Assembly (NCBI GenBank): GCA_965230215.1
Contig: CBDDKN010000001.1
Location: 2,046,001 to 2,110,000 of the forward strand
Reading direction: 5' to 3'
DNA length: 64,000 bases
Source: RFSX01 sp965230215
GTDB lineage: Bacteria; Bacteroidota; Bacteroidia; Chitinophagales; Saprospiraceae
Each line of letters starts with the position of its first letter. Position 1 is the first letter of the stretch. The position numbers and the translations under genes were made by a program. The notes beneath the pieces were generated by a model. The model worked only from the letters and a program-made list of their open reading frames with translations. It searched no databases and was not told where the DNA came from. Below are positions 1-9,556 of this stretch, in pieces.

Positions 1-57
1 AACTTTTCTAAATAATAGTAATTGCCTCCAAGAGCAAATATTTTCTCGAAATATATC

Positions 58-88
58 AGCAAAAAAGCCCTGCATTTCTGCAAGGCTT
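58..88 (-). terminator. Rho-independent terminator, minus strand
   Basis: Read on the minus strand, AAGCC-T-TGCA, a GAAA tetraloop, and TGCA-G-GGCTT form a nine-pair stem with one mismatch, followed by a T run (the A run at 61-66 on the plus strand). It would end minus-strand transcripts coming from the toxin operon or the decayed gene at 441-695. The plus-strand reading lacks a T tail. Confidence 0.6.
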
Positions 89-117
89 GAAATCTAATAA
101 GTAGATATTCCTTTCTG

Positions 118-411
118 TTGAAACCAAGGCTCATAATCAAATTACTCTCTTATACTCTTTGGCCAAATAAAGGAAAATCAAACCCATCTGCTGATATACT
201 CCAAAAAATGGCTGAGGTTCTGGATACTACAACTGATTTATTGCTGAACGGCGGTAATGAGCAAGTGGAAGCTCAGCAAACAGACAAGGAACTTTTACGA
301 CAATTTCAGGCAGTTGAAAAATTGGAAGCTGACGACAAACATTTGGTCAAAACTTTCATTGATACCTTTATCACTAAAAGGCAGGTGCAAAACAGGTTGG
401 CTCAGCATTAA
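118..411 (+). pseudogene. XRE-family transcriptional regulator, 5'-truncated remnant
   Basis: The 97-residue open frame carries the second half of a Cro/C1-type helix-turn-helix regulator. The segment GKSNPSADILQKMAEVLDTT (about residues 19-38) is the usual end of the HTH domain, and an amphipathic tail follows with the family pattern DKELLRQF...ADDKHLVKTFIDTFI. The first three helices of the HTH are absent; residues 1-18 (LLSYTLW and neighbours) look like degraded sequence, and the only starts are TTG codons. I see no intact N-terminus upstream, so DNA binding is probably lost. It converges on another decayed gene at 441-695, and the pair looks like the remains of an accessory cassette. A short functional protein is possible but unlikely. 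Confidence 0.6.
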
Positions 412-440
412 AGCCCCTACCACGGCAGAGGCTTTGCTAC

Positions 441-695
441 CTATTTAACTGTTTCATCCCGAACTTTTTCTTGGGATTGTTCTAAAATGTCTGAATAATC
501 CTTTTTCAAAAGTTTCTCTTGTGGTTTTTTCCAATAATGCCTCTATGGTCCCATAAGGCCCTTTTTGAAGGCTTGATCATCAAAGAGGGTCGATTGGTCG
601 GATTCATTGAGCCGACATAACCAATCAAGAAAAACCAAGGCTTCTTCATTAGTCATTTCTATTGTAAGACTATTCTTATTCTGTTTTGCTTCCAT
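441..695 (-). pseudogene. Small Bacteroidota hypothetical protein, two frameshifts
   Basis: Reading the minus strand from ATG at 695 gives 50 residues (MEAKQNKNSLTIEMTNEEAL, then VFLDWLCRLNE and a DDQAFKKG segment) before a TAG at 543-545. Protein-like sequence continues in a second frame (TIEALLEKTTRETF, from about 549) and then in a third (LLKKDYSDILEQSQEKVRD), ending at TAG 441-443. The three pieces join into one charged protein of about 85 residues. From memory it resembles small Bacteroidota proteins with an EEA.VFLDWL.R....L.FDDQAE pattern that often lie near XRE regulators; no function is known to me. At least two indels make it a pseudogene. Confidence 0.55.
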
Positions 696-722
696 TATAA
701 ACCACCATTTCTAAGTACATTT

Positions 723-1358
723 TCAAGTCGGCAAAGCATATTCAGGTGTTTCAATTTCAATGAGGTTCCGGAGCTCGATATTTGAAAACTTGCCTTTCTC
801 TAAAATCTCTGCTGCTCTTTTAGATACAATTATCCAGCGACTGTTTTTAGGGATAAAAAAATCCGTTCCATCCCAGGTATCCAAACCTACATACAAACCT
901 TTATAATACTTACTAATTGGACCTCGCGGAACAAACCTTTTCTCGACTACCTCACAATTATCATAACTAACAGCTCCACATCTACCTGTTATTGATAATC
1001 CAGAGTATCCGCTAATCTCCTTCTCGTTCTTATCAAATACCTTTATATCAAATGTCTTCCACCCTGTCAAATTGTTGTCACACATAACAGAGTACATCCT
1101 TTTCGATATTAGATATAAACTCGGCCAACCAGTATCCAAAATGTCTCTTAGTTTTTTGCCATACTCTTGTTTGAATATGACTGGAAACGAAATTTCCGAA
1201 TAATCTCCAACTATCAATCTATTCTCATCGTATAAATATGTTTCGTCCGGATCAATTGGGGAAAAATCTTTTAGTCCGACTGAACCAACCTGGACAGTAG
1301 ATGAAAGTAGTTTACTACTTAATGAATAAAAATTATTAATTGACATTTTCTTCTCCAT
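723..1358 (-). CDS. Probable immunity protein for the RHS toxin (Imm11/DUF1629-like)
   Basis: A 211-residue soluble protein without signal peptide or membrane segment, starting 2 bp after the stop codon of the giant RHS gene. An AGGA lies about 9 bases before its ATG; an in-frame ATG at codon 5 is an alternative start. The C-terminal third (WDGTDFFIPKNSRWIIVSKR, then AAEILEKGKF and SNIELRNLIE) has the 'D-F/L-F ... I-V-S-R/K ... L ... I-S-N' pattern I associate with Imm11/MXAN_0049-type immunity proteins, which are known to lie next to SitA6/DUF2380-type toxins. A small cytoplasmic protein tightly coupled behind a polymorphic toxin is the standard place for its antidote. The role is firm by context; the family name is tentative. 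Confidence 0.6.
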   Translation of the reverse strand: MEKKMSINNFYSLSSKLLSSTVQVGSVGLKDFSPIDPDETYLYDENRLIVGDYSEISFPVIFKQEYGKKLRDILDTGWPSLYLISKRMYSVMCDNNLTGWKTFDIKVFDKNEKEISGYSGLSITGRCGAVSYDNCEVVEKRFVPRGPISKYYKGLYVGLDTWDGTDFFIPKNSRWIIVSKRAAEILEKGKFSNIELRNLIEIETPEYALPT

Positions 1359-1360
1359 AA

Positions 1361-4300
1361 TTAAAATCCTATCGGAATACCGTACTGGTTCATTAGGTTG
1401 CGTCCATACCCTAAAATCTGTGATTGAGTAGGGTTTGGATAAGCTCTAAAAAAATCTCCCCAAGCACTATTATAAGCCTTTGCATTTTTTAAATGTGATG
1501 TCGCTTCCCACCAAGTTCCATATTTTGGGTCATGAATATTAATCCCTGCTTTTGAAAATTGGTGTGAATATTTCTTGGGAAATACGTGATGAGCATGCGA
1601 GTTTTTCGGTATACCTCCTGAATATCGTCCTAAATTAATTCGGAAGTTACTGGCTGTAAATGCTCTAAATGGATTAGCCGCTTGACCAGTAGCATTTGTT
1701 ACCGTAGTTGTATAAACGCTACCACCACCAAACTGGCCTGTAGCAACATTAGGAAATTCTTTCGTATAGCCAGGTACTGTAATCGATTTACCGTCAACAA
1801 CAACTGTAAATGTATCATCCCCCGCTGCAGCAGCTGGAGATGCACTTGGTTTGCTATATCCAATGCCTCCTGCAACTCCTCCTATTACGGCTCCTCCAAT
1901 TCCTCCCCACAGTGCTCCATTGAGTCCTTGGCCCAAGGATTCACCAAGACTCAAATCTTGTAAGAGCAAACCATTCCCTGTTTCTTGAATAAAACCGGCA
2001 GTGGCTCCTCCTGCAGCTCCTGCCACAGCTCCACTCGCAATCGATGCTCCTAAAGTGGCTGTGCCAAATGCTCCGGTTGCTGCTCCTCCTGTCAACAATC
2101 CCGCTCCGGTTGCTGCTGCACCAACGCCAAATGCTGCTAAACCATCTCCAAATGAATTGATATTGCCTTTGTATGCTTGCACCCCTAGATTGATCAGTCC
2201 TCCTCCGGCTACGATTGCAGCTACAACTAACGGTGCAATGTCCCCATTCGGATCGTTGAATGTGATGGGGTTGTTGTTCATGGCACAATAGGGACTCATC
2301 CCCATCTGCCACTCCGCTTTCGGATCTACTTGCAACCACATTCCCATTACCGGATCTAAAGATCTGAATTTTGCATGACTTAATCCAAGATTTCTCAAGT
2401 CAGCATGCCCTAGGTTATCATTATAATCACTTTCATGGAATCTGATCCCATTGAACTGCATTTCATTTGAGCCACCTCCAAACCAAGGGCCGTTAAATTG
2501 TAACCCAAATGGATAGTAATGATACTCTGCAATTATGTCTCCTAAGGAATTTATGGCATTATCTGAATCCTTATCTGAGAAAACAACGCGATTGTTACCC
2601 AAATGATCTTTTAAGTAGAAATTCCAATCATTATTAGAATCTATATAACCATTCTGATAATGAATTTTAAAAAGATTTGAATTTACAAACTCGAATGGTC
2701 CTATAAAATCTCTTGTGCCTTCTGACAATAATTGTCCATCTGCAGTGTGCGTTGCATCATAGTCATTTTGATTGTCTTGATCATAAGACTCTATTTGATC
2801 CAGATAATTATACTCTATATTCTTATAGAGCGGGTGGTTGGTCATATTGCCATTATCATCATAGGAGATATCAAATCCAACAAACATTAAATTCATTGAG
2901 CAGGTTCCATATGAATACTGTTCAATTTGATTTGAGTCATCAAAGTATATTGCACCGGAACCACTTGTGCATGTGCTATAAGAAGGCAAACTAAATGGAG
3001 GGTCATAATAATCATTCATATTAACACCTTCCCTATTTATTGAGTTTATTAACCCTCGTTCACCATATGAGTAAGATGCAGAAAACAAATCAGTATGTGA
3101 AAAATTATCATTACTGCTATATTCATTTTGTTCATAAAAGTCTGCCTCTACTAATTGATATTTATTATCATATTCAAACAAATATGCATTTTCCCTTCTT
3201 CCTCGCAGTTGCCATCTTACAGCGGATATACTCCCATCTTCATACAATAAATTATTTCTTGAACCATTTCCATTTGTATCAAAAGCATCATCATAATATA
3301 GTTCTAAATAAAAAAGATCCCGATCTAGTACACTTGATGCCGGAGTCATCAAGTTCACAATTTGGTCAATTTGAACCTCGTTTGATGGATCATATAATGA
3401 AGCAGAGTTAATCGTTTTCAATGCTCCCCAATCAGTATAAGTGTAATCTAGAACCTGCAGAACATTGGTGCCTGGACCAATTCTATCTTTAATTAACTCT
3501 TCTCTCCCATTGAAGGTTTTATCCGACACTTGGACATAATTACTTGTTTGAAAGTCTATGTCATTAATATAATACTTTACCAATCGTCCTTCATTTTCAT
3601 AGAAAAAACGTTCGCCAAAAGTATAAGAAGAACTTCCAATTGTCAGTGTGGTTTGAACTTCTTTCAATTCTGAGATTTGATTATAAAAATTGTTCACCAC
3701 CAAAGATGTCATATTTGTGAGATCCAACTGTGTGTTAGATGAAATTGATGTCAATCTATTACAGGAATCATACGTATATGATTCTATTATAAAATTACTT
3801 GTACCTAATATGCGCTTGCTGAATTCAGAGAGTTTGTGAGAAACATATGTGTAACTTGTCATCAATTCAGTTGGGTCAAGTACAACAGAAGAAAATGATT
3901 CATTTGAAGGGAGTGATGGATGACTCTTTAATCCTGTTTCAATTATTTTGCCGTATAGGTCATAGTTTGTCGCAAAGTACTCATTATTAGCTTTCATATT
4001 ACCGTCTTGCTCAACAGATAGTAGCCCACGATTATTGTAAACATATGTGACTTCATCTTTTGACGGAACTTTCTTTTTATAAATTTGATCATCCACATAG
4101 TACAGGTATGAAAAATATATTTCACTTGTGGTCAAGTCTGACCCTTGAGGTAAGACCTTACTCAATCTATTTTTTCCATCATATAAATAGTAAGTTTCAT
4201 CATCAAAGGTTGTAGATCCATTTTGAAGTGTCCGTTGACAAATCAGATTTCCTAACCTGTCTTTAAATGATATTGATTGTATATCGTTAGCGTCTGTTAC

Positions 4301-7300
4301 AATTGTTTTTGACAAAGATCCCGGAGAATAATATGTACCTGTATTGTGATCCTGTATCACTTGATCTGATGAATCATTTGTTCCAAAACTGTTTATGGCT
4401 CCTGTTAAAGAACCCGGAGGATCAATATTTTCTGTCCTTGAAAGTGGGTCATCATAATAATTACTTTCGGAATAACCCCATGAAGTGCTAGGGTTAACAA
4501 AGGCTCCATTATTACTATTTGGTGATACATAGGGCAAAAAACTTCTAAAGCTTCGTCCATATTCATCATACTCAACAGCATTGATAATATCACCATTTGC
4601 GTTTAATCCAGGTTGATGTTGAACACCTACCGTTTGCACCTGCCTACCTAAGCCATCTAAATATGCCCTTGATTCTATATCAGTTACCAAACATCCCTCA
4701 GTTATTAAGTTACAAGATCCACCACAAGCCGGTTCATAGTGCTCAATACTCTTAATATAATTATCTGGTGTTGGAGAACCTGTAGTAAAATGATAGCTAT
4801 ATTCAGTATTAACCCCATTACAGTCTTGTGTAACTTTTTTTAATCGCACTAAATCATCATATTCATAAGATGTACTATTTCCATAAATATCTGTCACTTC
4901 TTCAAGTAACATTGAATCATCTATATATTCGTAAGACTCCGTTTGAGCAGCTACTTGTTTGGAGATTAACCGTTTAAAAGCATCATATGAATAAATGCTA
5001 TTAGCTCCAGCCCAACCAGGCATCGATGTTTCCTTTAGTAGCCCATTTGAATTATAAGAAATGTTCGTATGTAGTAATTCCCAATTCTCAGTAGAAGGAT
5101 ACAATTGTCCAGACGCATTCCAAGATCTCTCATCCCTATATACCTTATAAGCTCTAAGGTGTTTGTTTGTATTGTTGCCAGTAGAGCAATTTGATGCTTG
5201 CGAACCATTTGAATTATAAAGTTTATACTCCGTTACAGAGCCATCTACAACGTTTGTATCGAATACCTTTTCAGTTTTCCATAGTACATTTCTTATATTT
5301 TTTTCGATAAACTCATCTTTCAAACATCCAAACTCATTCTGATTACCTGATTCACTCTCTCCCCAAGTATAATCGGATGTGTAATAGTTTACAGTTTTAT
5401 GCTCTTTTCCATCCGAATTAATCACAATTGATTCAGATGGCAGGTAGGAAATACTTGTACTAGGATAATTATAGTCGATTGATGTAATGAAGCCATCTAA
5501 CGTGGTCATCGTTTCATCTACTCTACTTATACCCGTCTTAACTGAATATGCATTCTTTTCTACATGGTCTGTCTCAATACCGAAGCCATTGTAATAAAGT
5601 GTATAACCTGTAGTCCAGGTCGTATGCAATGTTTCCAACAGGTCATCCTCCTGAAGATTCTCTTCAACAGAGATTGAATTATCATTGCTATCATATATTT
5701 CAGTCTTTTCTAAGAAGCCTGCAGTGTTGCTATAATTAATCGGTTGAGGGGGATAATCATCGAAACCATCTCCGTTTGGGTTCTTGAAAGTAAGTTCCGT
5801 CTTGCCCTCTCCATTGTTACTAATTGTGACTTCAGTATAATTAATATGTGATCCATTGAAGTCGTACATTGGATAATATGCCATATTTAAAAATAATGCC
5901 TGGTCATAATCAGCATTATCAGTAATATCAATCGCATAGATATTGGCATCATGAATAAGATTACCAGATGACACTACAGAGGTCCCATGATTTGTATAGT
6001 CATACTCTTGAATAATATCTCGAGCACTGTCGTATCCATCATGAATAGTTTTTTTCTTGATCCTCAGGCCTCCTACCGGTGTAGTAACATAACTGGATGA
6101 ATTCGTTAATCTTGCATATGAATCATCCTGTAATTTATCGCCAGACACAAGAAAATCATAGGTATGACCAACTTCAATATAACTTAGACCCGAAAGGTCT
6201 GTGTCCAGATATCCTGACTGAGTTCCTTGACCATTATTCGTTAGATTATAGGTAATATATTGCACATGTTGTCCATTCTCTTTCACTTCAACCTTTATCT
6301 CACTATTAAACCACGAACCACCACAACTAGCTGATCCAACCGTCAACAAATACATCTCTAATGTTGAATTATCCTTGATGTCTTGTGTTATATACACTGT
6401 ATTGTTTCCATTAGCATAAACCGCATTACAACATTCAGGCATAACACATGGAGAAGAGTTGAATAAATAACTCGTTCCTGAATCCTCTGCGACATCGTTT
6501 AATTCATACTCATATTCAATATGTCCACCAGTAGGAAAAGTAACTCGCTTCAATACTCCCTGTTCAGTTTCATCAATCTCGGGATCTCTATTCGAACTTC
6601 CATAACTAAATATTGTGCTCCCCGCGGTTATTGTTGTAAATGGAATCAGATTATAGCTAGTTGTATTTTGGCCATTGTAAAATCCCCAGTGATCTAATCC
6701 GGTAGCAACATAATTTGGAAAGAAATTGGAACCATAATAATCGAATACTGTAGGTGGTTCACTCACTGTTCCACTACAATCAAACTTTTGTATATCGAGT
6801 AATTTCAATCTTTTTTCGGCCCATGTGGGATATGTCCAATTGTGATAATTGGTATGATCATTAAAATAACTGTGATTTAGTTCATAAGTCACACCTCTAC
6901 ATGTAGATGATCCCAGATGATTTACATTTATTGATGTAAGTATGTTAGGCTTAATGGTTTGGCTAAACGCGCCTTCACATGGCGGGTTATTGCAATACTC
7001 TTCTGTAATACTAGTCGGCAGATCTAACCGTGGATTTGGAGGCGTACTGTCTCCATTTTCATTATTGAAAACAATCTCTTTTGTGCTTGTCGAAATCTTG
7101 GCTATGTCCCATGAGCTGACACTATAGTAAGTAAAAACATCATCGAGCAAAGAATAGGTGCCACCATATATATGTGGTGAAGATCCATCATCAGAACCAT
7201 TAACCTCATCCCAGAACAATTTCTGTTGAGTAGCTAAGGAGTGATAAGAATATCCTGTTCTATCATAGTCAAATGTGATTTCATGTTTACCATCGTATGA

Positions 7301-8008
7301 TTCTATTTTGTACAGGAACCATCCGACGATATCGTCCTGATCAGAATTACAGCACCTTGTTTTCATAAGCGCACTATTTGATCTAAATTCCAGAAAATCA
7401 TTTGGTGAATTAGATCCAAAATAATACTTGGTTCCATATTCATCAGTGATTATGAACCTGGCAAAATCATAACCATATCTGGCCTCCCATTCAATTTCGA
7501 TCTTAACATTACTTTTTGGTATGGTGTGTATTATATTGTTATCATCAAGCACAAAAGATCCATTAAAGCTTCCAACTGAAAACCTATATAAATCCGATTC
7601 ACGGTCTCGATCACCAGAAGCAGCTTGATCATCATTAATTGAATGTCCTTTATCATTCATTTCATAAAATCCATATCCTCCAGCATCCCCATCAGAGATT
7701 CCTCTAATCGTTCTGGATACCATTCCCCCAGCATTGATTCGCCATCCTAATCCAGCTGGTGATGCTACTTGACTGACAAGAATACCTTTGGTATTATATG
7801 ATAAAGAAACCGTATGACTTAAAGGGCCTTCAGAAACGGCGCCAATTGGGACTGTAACATTCTCACCCCCATCAAAGTAATTGGTATTTGAACTTGCATA
7901 CTGTTGGTAATTTATAGCTGCAGCTGTAGGTGTTGCTGGCACCTGTGGTTGAGAATATGCTAGTTGACATACTAAACATATTGCTATATATATAATTGAT
8001 TGTTTCAT
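1361..8008 (-). CDS. RHS/YD-repeat protein with C-terminal His-rich toxin domain
   Basis: A 2215-residue exported polymorphic toxin. Residues 1-19 are a Sec signal peptide (MKQSIIYIAICLVCQLAYSQ). The N-terminal third has the Bacteroidota RHS start (SLSYNTKGILVSQVASPAGL, then GWRINAGG). Many YD repeats follow (YEYDDLVRLKKVTQD, YTYDSCNRLTSI), which in this superfamily fold into a hollow cocoon around the toxin. The RHS core boundary, DPVMGMWLQVDPK ... NNNPITFNDPNGD, lies near 1886-1920. A Gly/Ala-rich hydrophobic stretch (about 1925-2060) then leads to the toxin module near 2138-2215 (HAHHVFPKKY ... GINIHDPKYGTWW ... SAWGDFF). This resembles the DUF2380/SitA6-type, HNH-like nuclease fold. There is no T9SS sorting domain, so export beyond the periplasm needs another route. 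It lies between a T9SS-sorted pseudo-protease (18 bp upstream) and the immunity gene. Confidence 0.85.
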   Translation of the reverse strand: MKQSIIYIAICLVCQLAYSQPQVPATPTAAAINYQQYASSNTNYFDGGENVTVPIGAVSEGPLSHTVSLSYNTKGILVSQVASPAGLGWRINAGGMVSRTIRGISDGDAGGYGFYEMNDKGHSINDDQAASGDRDRESDLYRFSVGSFNGSFVLDDNNIIHTIPKSNVKIEIEWEARYGYDFARFIITDEYGTKYYFGSNSPNDFLEFRSNSALMKTRCCNSDQDDIVGWFLYKIESYDGKHEITFDYDRTGYSYHSLATQQKLFWDEVNGSDDGSSPHIYGGTYSLLDDVFTYYSVSSWDIAKISTSTKEIVFNNENGDSTPPNPRLDLPTSITEEYCNNPPCEGAFSQTIKPNILTSINVNHLGSSTCRGVTYELNHSYFNDHTNYHNWTYPTWAEKRLKLLDIQKFDCSGTVSEPPTVFDYYGSNFFPNYVATGLDHWGFYNGQNTTSYNLIPFTTITAGSTIFSYGSSNRDPEIDETEQGVLKRVTFPTGGHIEYEYELNDVAEDSGTSYLFNSSPCVMPECCNAVYANGNNTVYITQDIKDNSTLEMYLLTVGSASCGGSWFNSEIKVEVKENGQHVQYITYNLTNNGQGTQSGYLDTDLSGLSYIEVGHTYDFLVSGDKLQDDSYARLTNSSSYVTTPVGGLRIKKKTIHDGYDSARDIIQEYDYTNHGTSVVSSGNLIHDANIYAIDITDNADYDQALFLNMAYYPMYDFNGSHINYTEVTISNNGEGKTELTFKNPNGDGFDDYPPQPINYSNTAGFLEKTEIYDSNDNSISVEENLQEDDLLETLHTTWTTGYTLYYNGFGIETDHVEKNAYSVKTGISRVDETMTTLDGFITSIDYNYPSTSISYLPSESIVINSDGKEHKTVNYYTSDYTWGESESGNQNEFGCLKDEFIEKNIRNVLWKTEKVFDTNVVDGSVTEYKLYNSNGSQASNCSTGNNTNKHLRAYKVYRDERSWNASGQLYPSTENWELLHTNISYNSNGLLKETSMPGWAGANSIYSYDAFKRLISKQVAAQTESYEYIDDSMLLEEVTDIYGNSTSYEYDDLVRLKKVTQDCNGVNTEYSYHFTTGSPTPDNYIKSIEHYEPACGGSCNLITEGCLVTDIESRAYLDGLGRQVQTVGVQHQPGLNANGDIINAVEYDEYGRSFRSFLPYVSPNSNNGAFVNPSTSWGYSESNYYDDPLSRTENIDPPGSLTGAINSFGTNDSSDQVIQDHNTGTYYSPGSLSKTIVTDANDIQSISFKDRLGNLICQRTLQNGSTTFDDETYYLYDGKNRLSKVLPQGSDLTTSEIYFSYLYYVDDQIYKKKVPSKDEVTYVYNNRGLLSVEQDGNMKANNEYFATNYDLYGKIIETGLKSHPSLPSNESFSSVVLDPTELMTSYTYVSHKLSEFSKRILGTSNFIIESYTYDSCNRLTSISSNTQLDLTNMTSLVVNNFYNQISELKEVQTTLTIGSSSYTFGERFFYENEGRLVKYYINDIDFQTSNYVQVSDKTFNGREELIKDRIGPGTNVLQVLDYTYTDWGALKTINSASLYDPSNEVQIDQIVNLMTPASSVLDRDLFYLELYYDDAFDTNGNGSRNNLLYEDGSISAVRWQLRGRRENAYLFEYDNKYQLVEADFYEQNEYSSNDNFSHTDLFSASYSYGERGLINSINREGVNMNDYYDPPFSLPSYSTCTSGSGAIYFDDSNQIEQYSYGTCSMNLMFVGFDISYDDNGNMTNHPLYKNIEYNYLDQIESYDQDNQNDYDATHTADGQLLSEGTRDFIGPFEFVNSNLFKIHYQNGYIDSNNDWNFYLKDHLGNNRVVFSDKDSDNAINSLGDIIAEYHYYPFGLQFNGPWFGGGSNEMQFNGIRFHESDYNDNLGHADLRNLGLSHAKFRSLDPVMGMWLQVDPKAEWQMGMSPYCAMNNNPITFNDPNGDIAPLVVAAIVAGGGLINLGVQAYKGNINSFGDGLAAFGVGAAATGAGLLTGGAATGAFGTATLGASIASGAVAGAAGGATAGFIQETGNGLLLQDLSLGESLGQGLNGALWGGIGGAVIGGVAGGIGYSKPSASPAAAAGDDTFTVVVDGKSITVPGYTKEFPNVATGQFGGGSVYTTTVTNATGQAANPFRAFTASNFRINLGRYSGGIPKNSHAHHVFPKKYSHQFSKAGINIHDPKYGTWWEATSHLKNAKAYNSAWGDFFRAYPNPTQSQILGYGRNLMNQYGIPIGF

Positions 8009-8026
8009 GATAAATAAATTGGAATG

Positions 8027-9319
8027 TTATTGAATAGTGATTTGTTGAATATGAGAAATTGCATTCCCTTTAATCTCAAGAATGTACATACCGGGAAGGA
8101 TTTCTGAATCGAGATCTATATAATCTTCTATGATAGAATTATAGTCTCTCTCCAATATCAAGCGACCATCAACTGCAAGTAAGGAAAGCTTTGCTGTGCC
8201 ATTAATCTCCCCTGATCTAACCCAAAATCCATTGGTAGCCGGGTTTGGATAAACCTTTATATTGTCCTCCTCCAGATCTGAAATAGCAAAATCATCAGGT
8301 ATTACTTCATCAATACTCCTCATCCTAATTGGCCCGCATTCTCCTGGTATTCTCAATCCAGATCTTGGACCATCAAATGCAACTGCAGAATGCATTCGAA
8401 CTTGTTGTCCATTGGTAAACATGTATTGACAATCATCATTCGTGTTGTCCATAAAGTTCATTGACATCTCCTGAACCAAATCGTTATGACATAGAGTTAC
8501 ATGAGCATATTCAGGACATCCAAAATTGGGTGCGTTATGAATAGGTGTATCAAAAACCTTATCATCATCACAATTCGGTTGCCACAAATCATGTAGGTTT
8601 AGAAAATTACCAACAAGGTGAGTTAGCGTAGCCCCTTCATTATAATCGGGGATAACATTTTGATGTCCAAACATGTATTGCCAGTCAATAACAACTCCAT
8701 CAGTTAATGCTGCGCCGCCTGGACGTTGAGCGAAACCAGCAATGGTATTTCCTTTCAAATTACACACCCATACATTCAATAAGTAATCTGTCAAAACAGC
8801 ATCAGACCCATTAGTAGATGCAAATTTCATCTCATTATTTACATCCCATACGGCCTTATTGGTTTGCACATAATTTATAGGATTTGCTGTTGATTCTGCA
8901 CTTGAAAGGAAGTCTTGAGATACAAGACAAAACCTGATCTTCGTATTCGAACAAAATGTTTTTTCATATCTATTTCTTGGATCAGATACATGATACGAAT
9001 CATAAGTGTTGACACCAAAGTGGGCATTTAATTGACTAATTGCAGCTTCAATCGTTTGTTGAGATAATTGCTGATTTGAATTCTGATGTATTACATGGAA
9101 AATCACATGAATATTAATCGGAATCACATCAGGATTTGCTTTAAAATGATTGTAGTGTTGTTCCACTTCTTGTACTGTATAACTTGGATTTGAACCCGCG
9201 AAACCAGAATCATAATAATACTGAGTTTGATAATCTCTATAGGTAAGTTGTTGTGTATACGTTGGTAGGCTTAGTAGAAGACATAGTAACCCTATGCCAA
9301 TAGTTGCTTTATTAACCAT
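8027..9319 (-). CDS. M43 (cytophagalysin)-like protein, active site lost, with T9SS sorting domain
   Basis: A 430-residue exported protein: signal peptide 1-22 (MVNKATIGIGLLCLLLSLPTYT), a pappalysin/M43-type domain (about 55-335) and a T9SS type A sorting domain (about 355-430, with VYPNPATNGFWV and GMYILEI). The family context is intact: a DTP segment with its Cys residues, the Met-turn region (MNFMDNTNDDCQYMF) and GQQVRM. The zinc-binding motif HExxHxxGxxH, however, reads HLVGNFLNLHD near residues 232-242, so the catalytic Glu and second His are replaced. It is therefore predicted to be inactive as a protease. As first gene of the operon it may instead bind and carry the RHS protein through the T9SS; that role is inference. 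Confidence 0.75.
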   Translation of the reverse strand: MVNKATIGIGLLCLLLSLPTYTQQLTYRDYQTQYYYDSGFAGSNPSYTVQEVEQHYNHFKANPDVIPINIHVIFHVIHQNSNQQLSQQTIEAAISQLNAHFGVNTYDSYHVSDPRNRYEKTFCSNTKIRFCLVSQDFLSSAESTANPINYVQTNKAVWDVNNEMKFASTNGSDAVLTDYLLNVWVCNLKGNTIAGFAQRPGGAALTDGVVIDWQYMFGHQNVIPDYNEGATLTHLVGNFLNLHDLWQPNCDDDKVFDTPIHNAPNFGCPEYAHVTLCHNDLVQEMSMNFMDNTNDDCQYMFTNGQQVRMHSAVAFDGPRSGLRIPGECGPIRMRSIDEVIPDDFAISDLEEDNIKVYPNPATNGFWVRSGEINGTAKLSLLAVDGRLILERDYNSIIEDYIDLDSEILPGMYILEIKGNAISHIQQITIQ

Positions 9320-9556
9320 CAGTTCAAAAATTTAGAATTAAGAAATAGGGACTAATAATTCAATGTGAACTATTAACCAAATAAAGAAGTGACTATGCTA
9401 ATGAAAGTGTATAACTAAATTGGAAATGACTATAAGCTATTAACTATGAGTTCAGAGAATCTAACGGAAAGTGAGTCTTATAAATTTATATAAAAAAATT
9501 TCATTAGTCAAGCTCTTTAATGAAATTGATAGTAACTTTACAAAATTGAATAGACA

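Noticed and set aside
1682..2339. Open frames overlapping the Gly/Ala-rich part of the RHS gene on both strands
   Set aside because: They arise from the biased composition of the hydrophobic linker; the RHS frame is continuous and matches the family.
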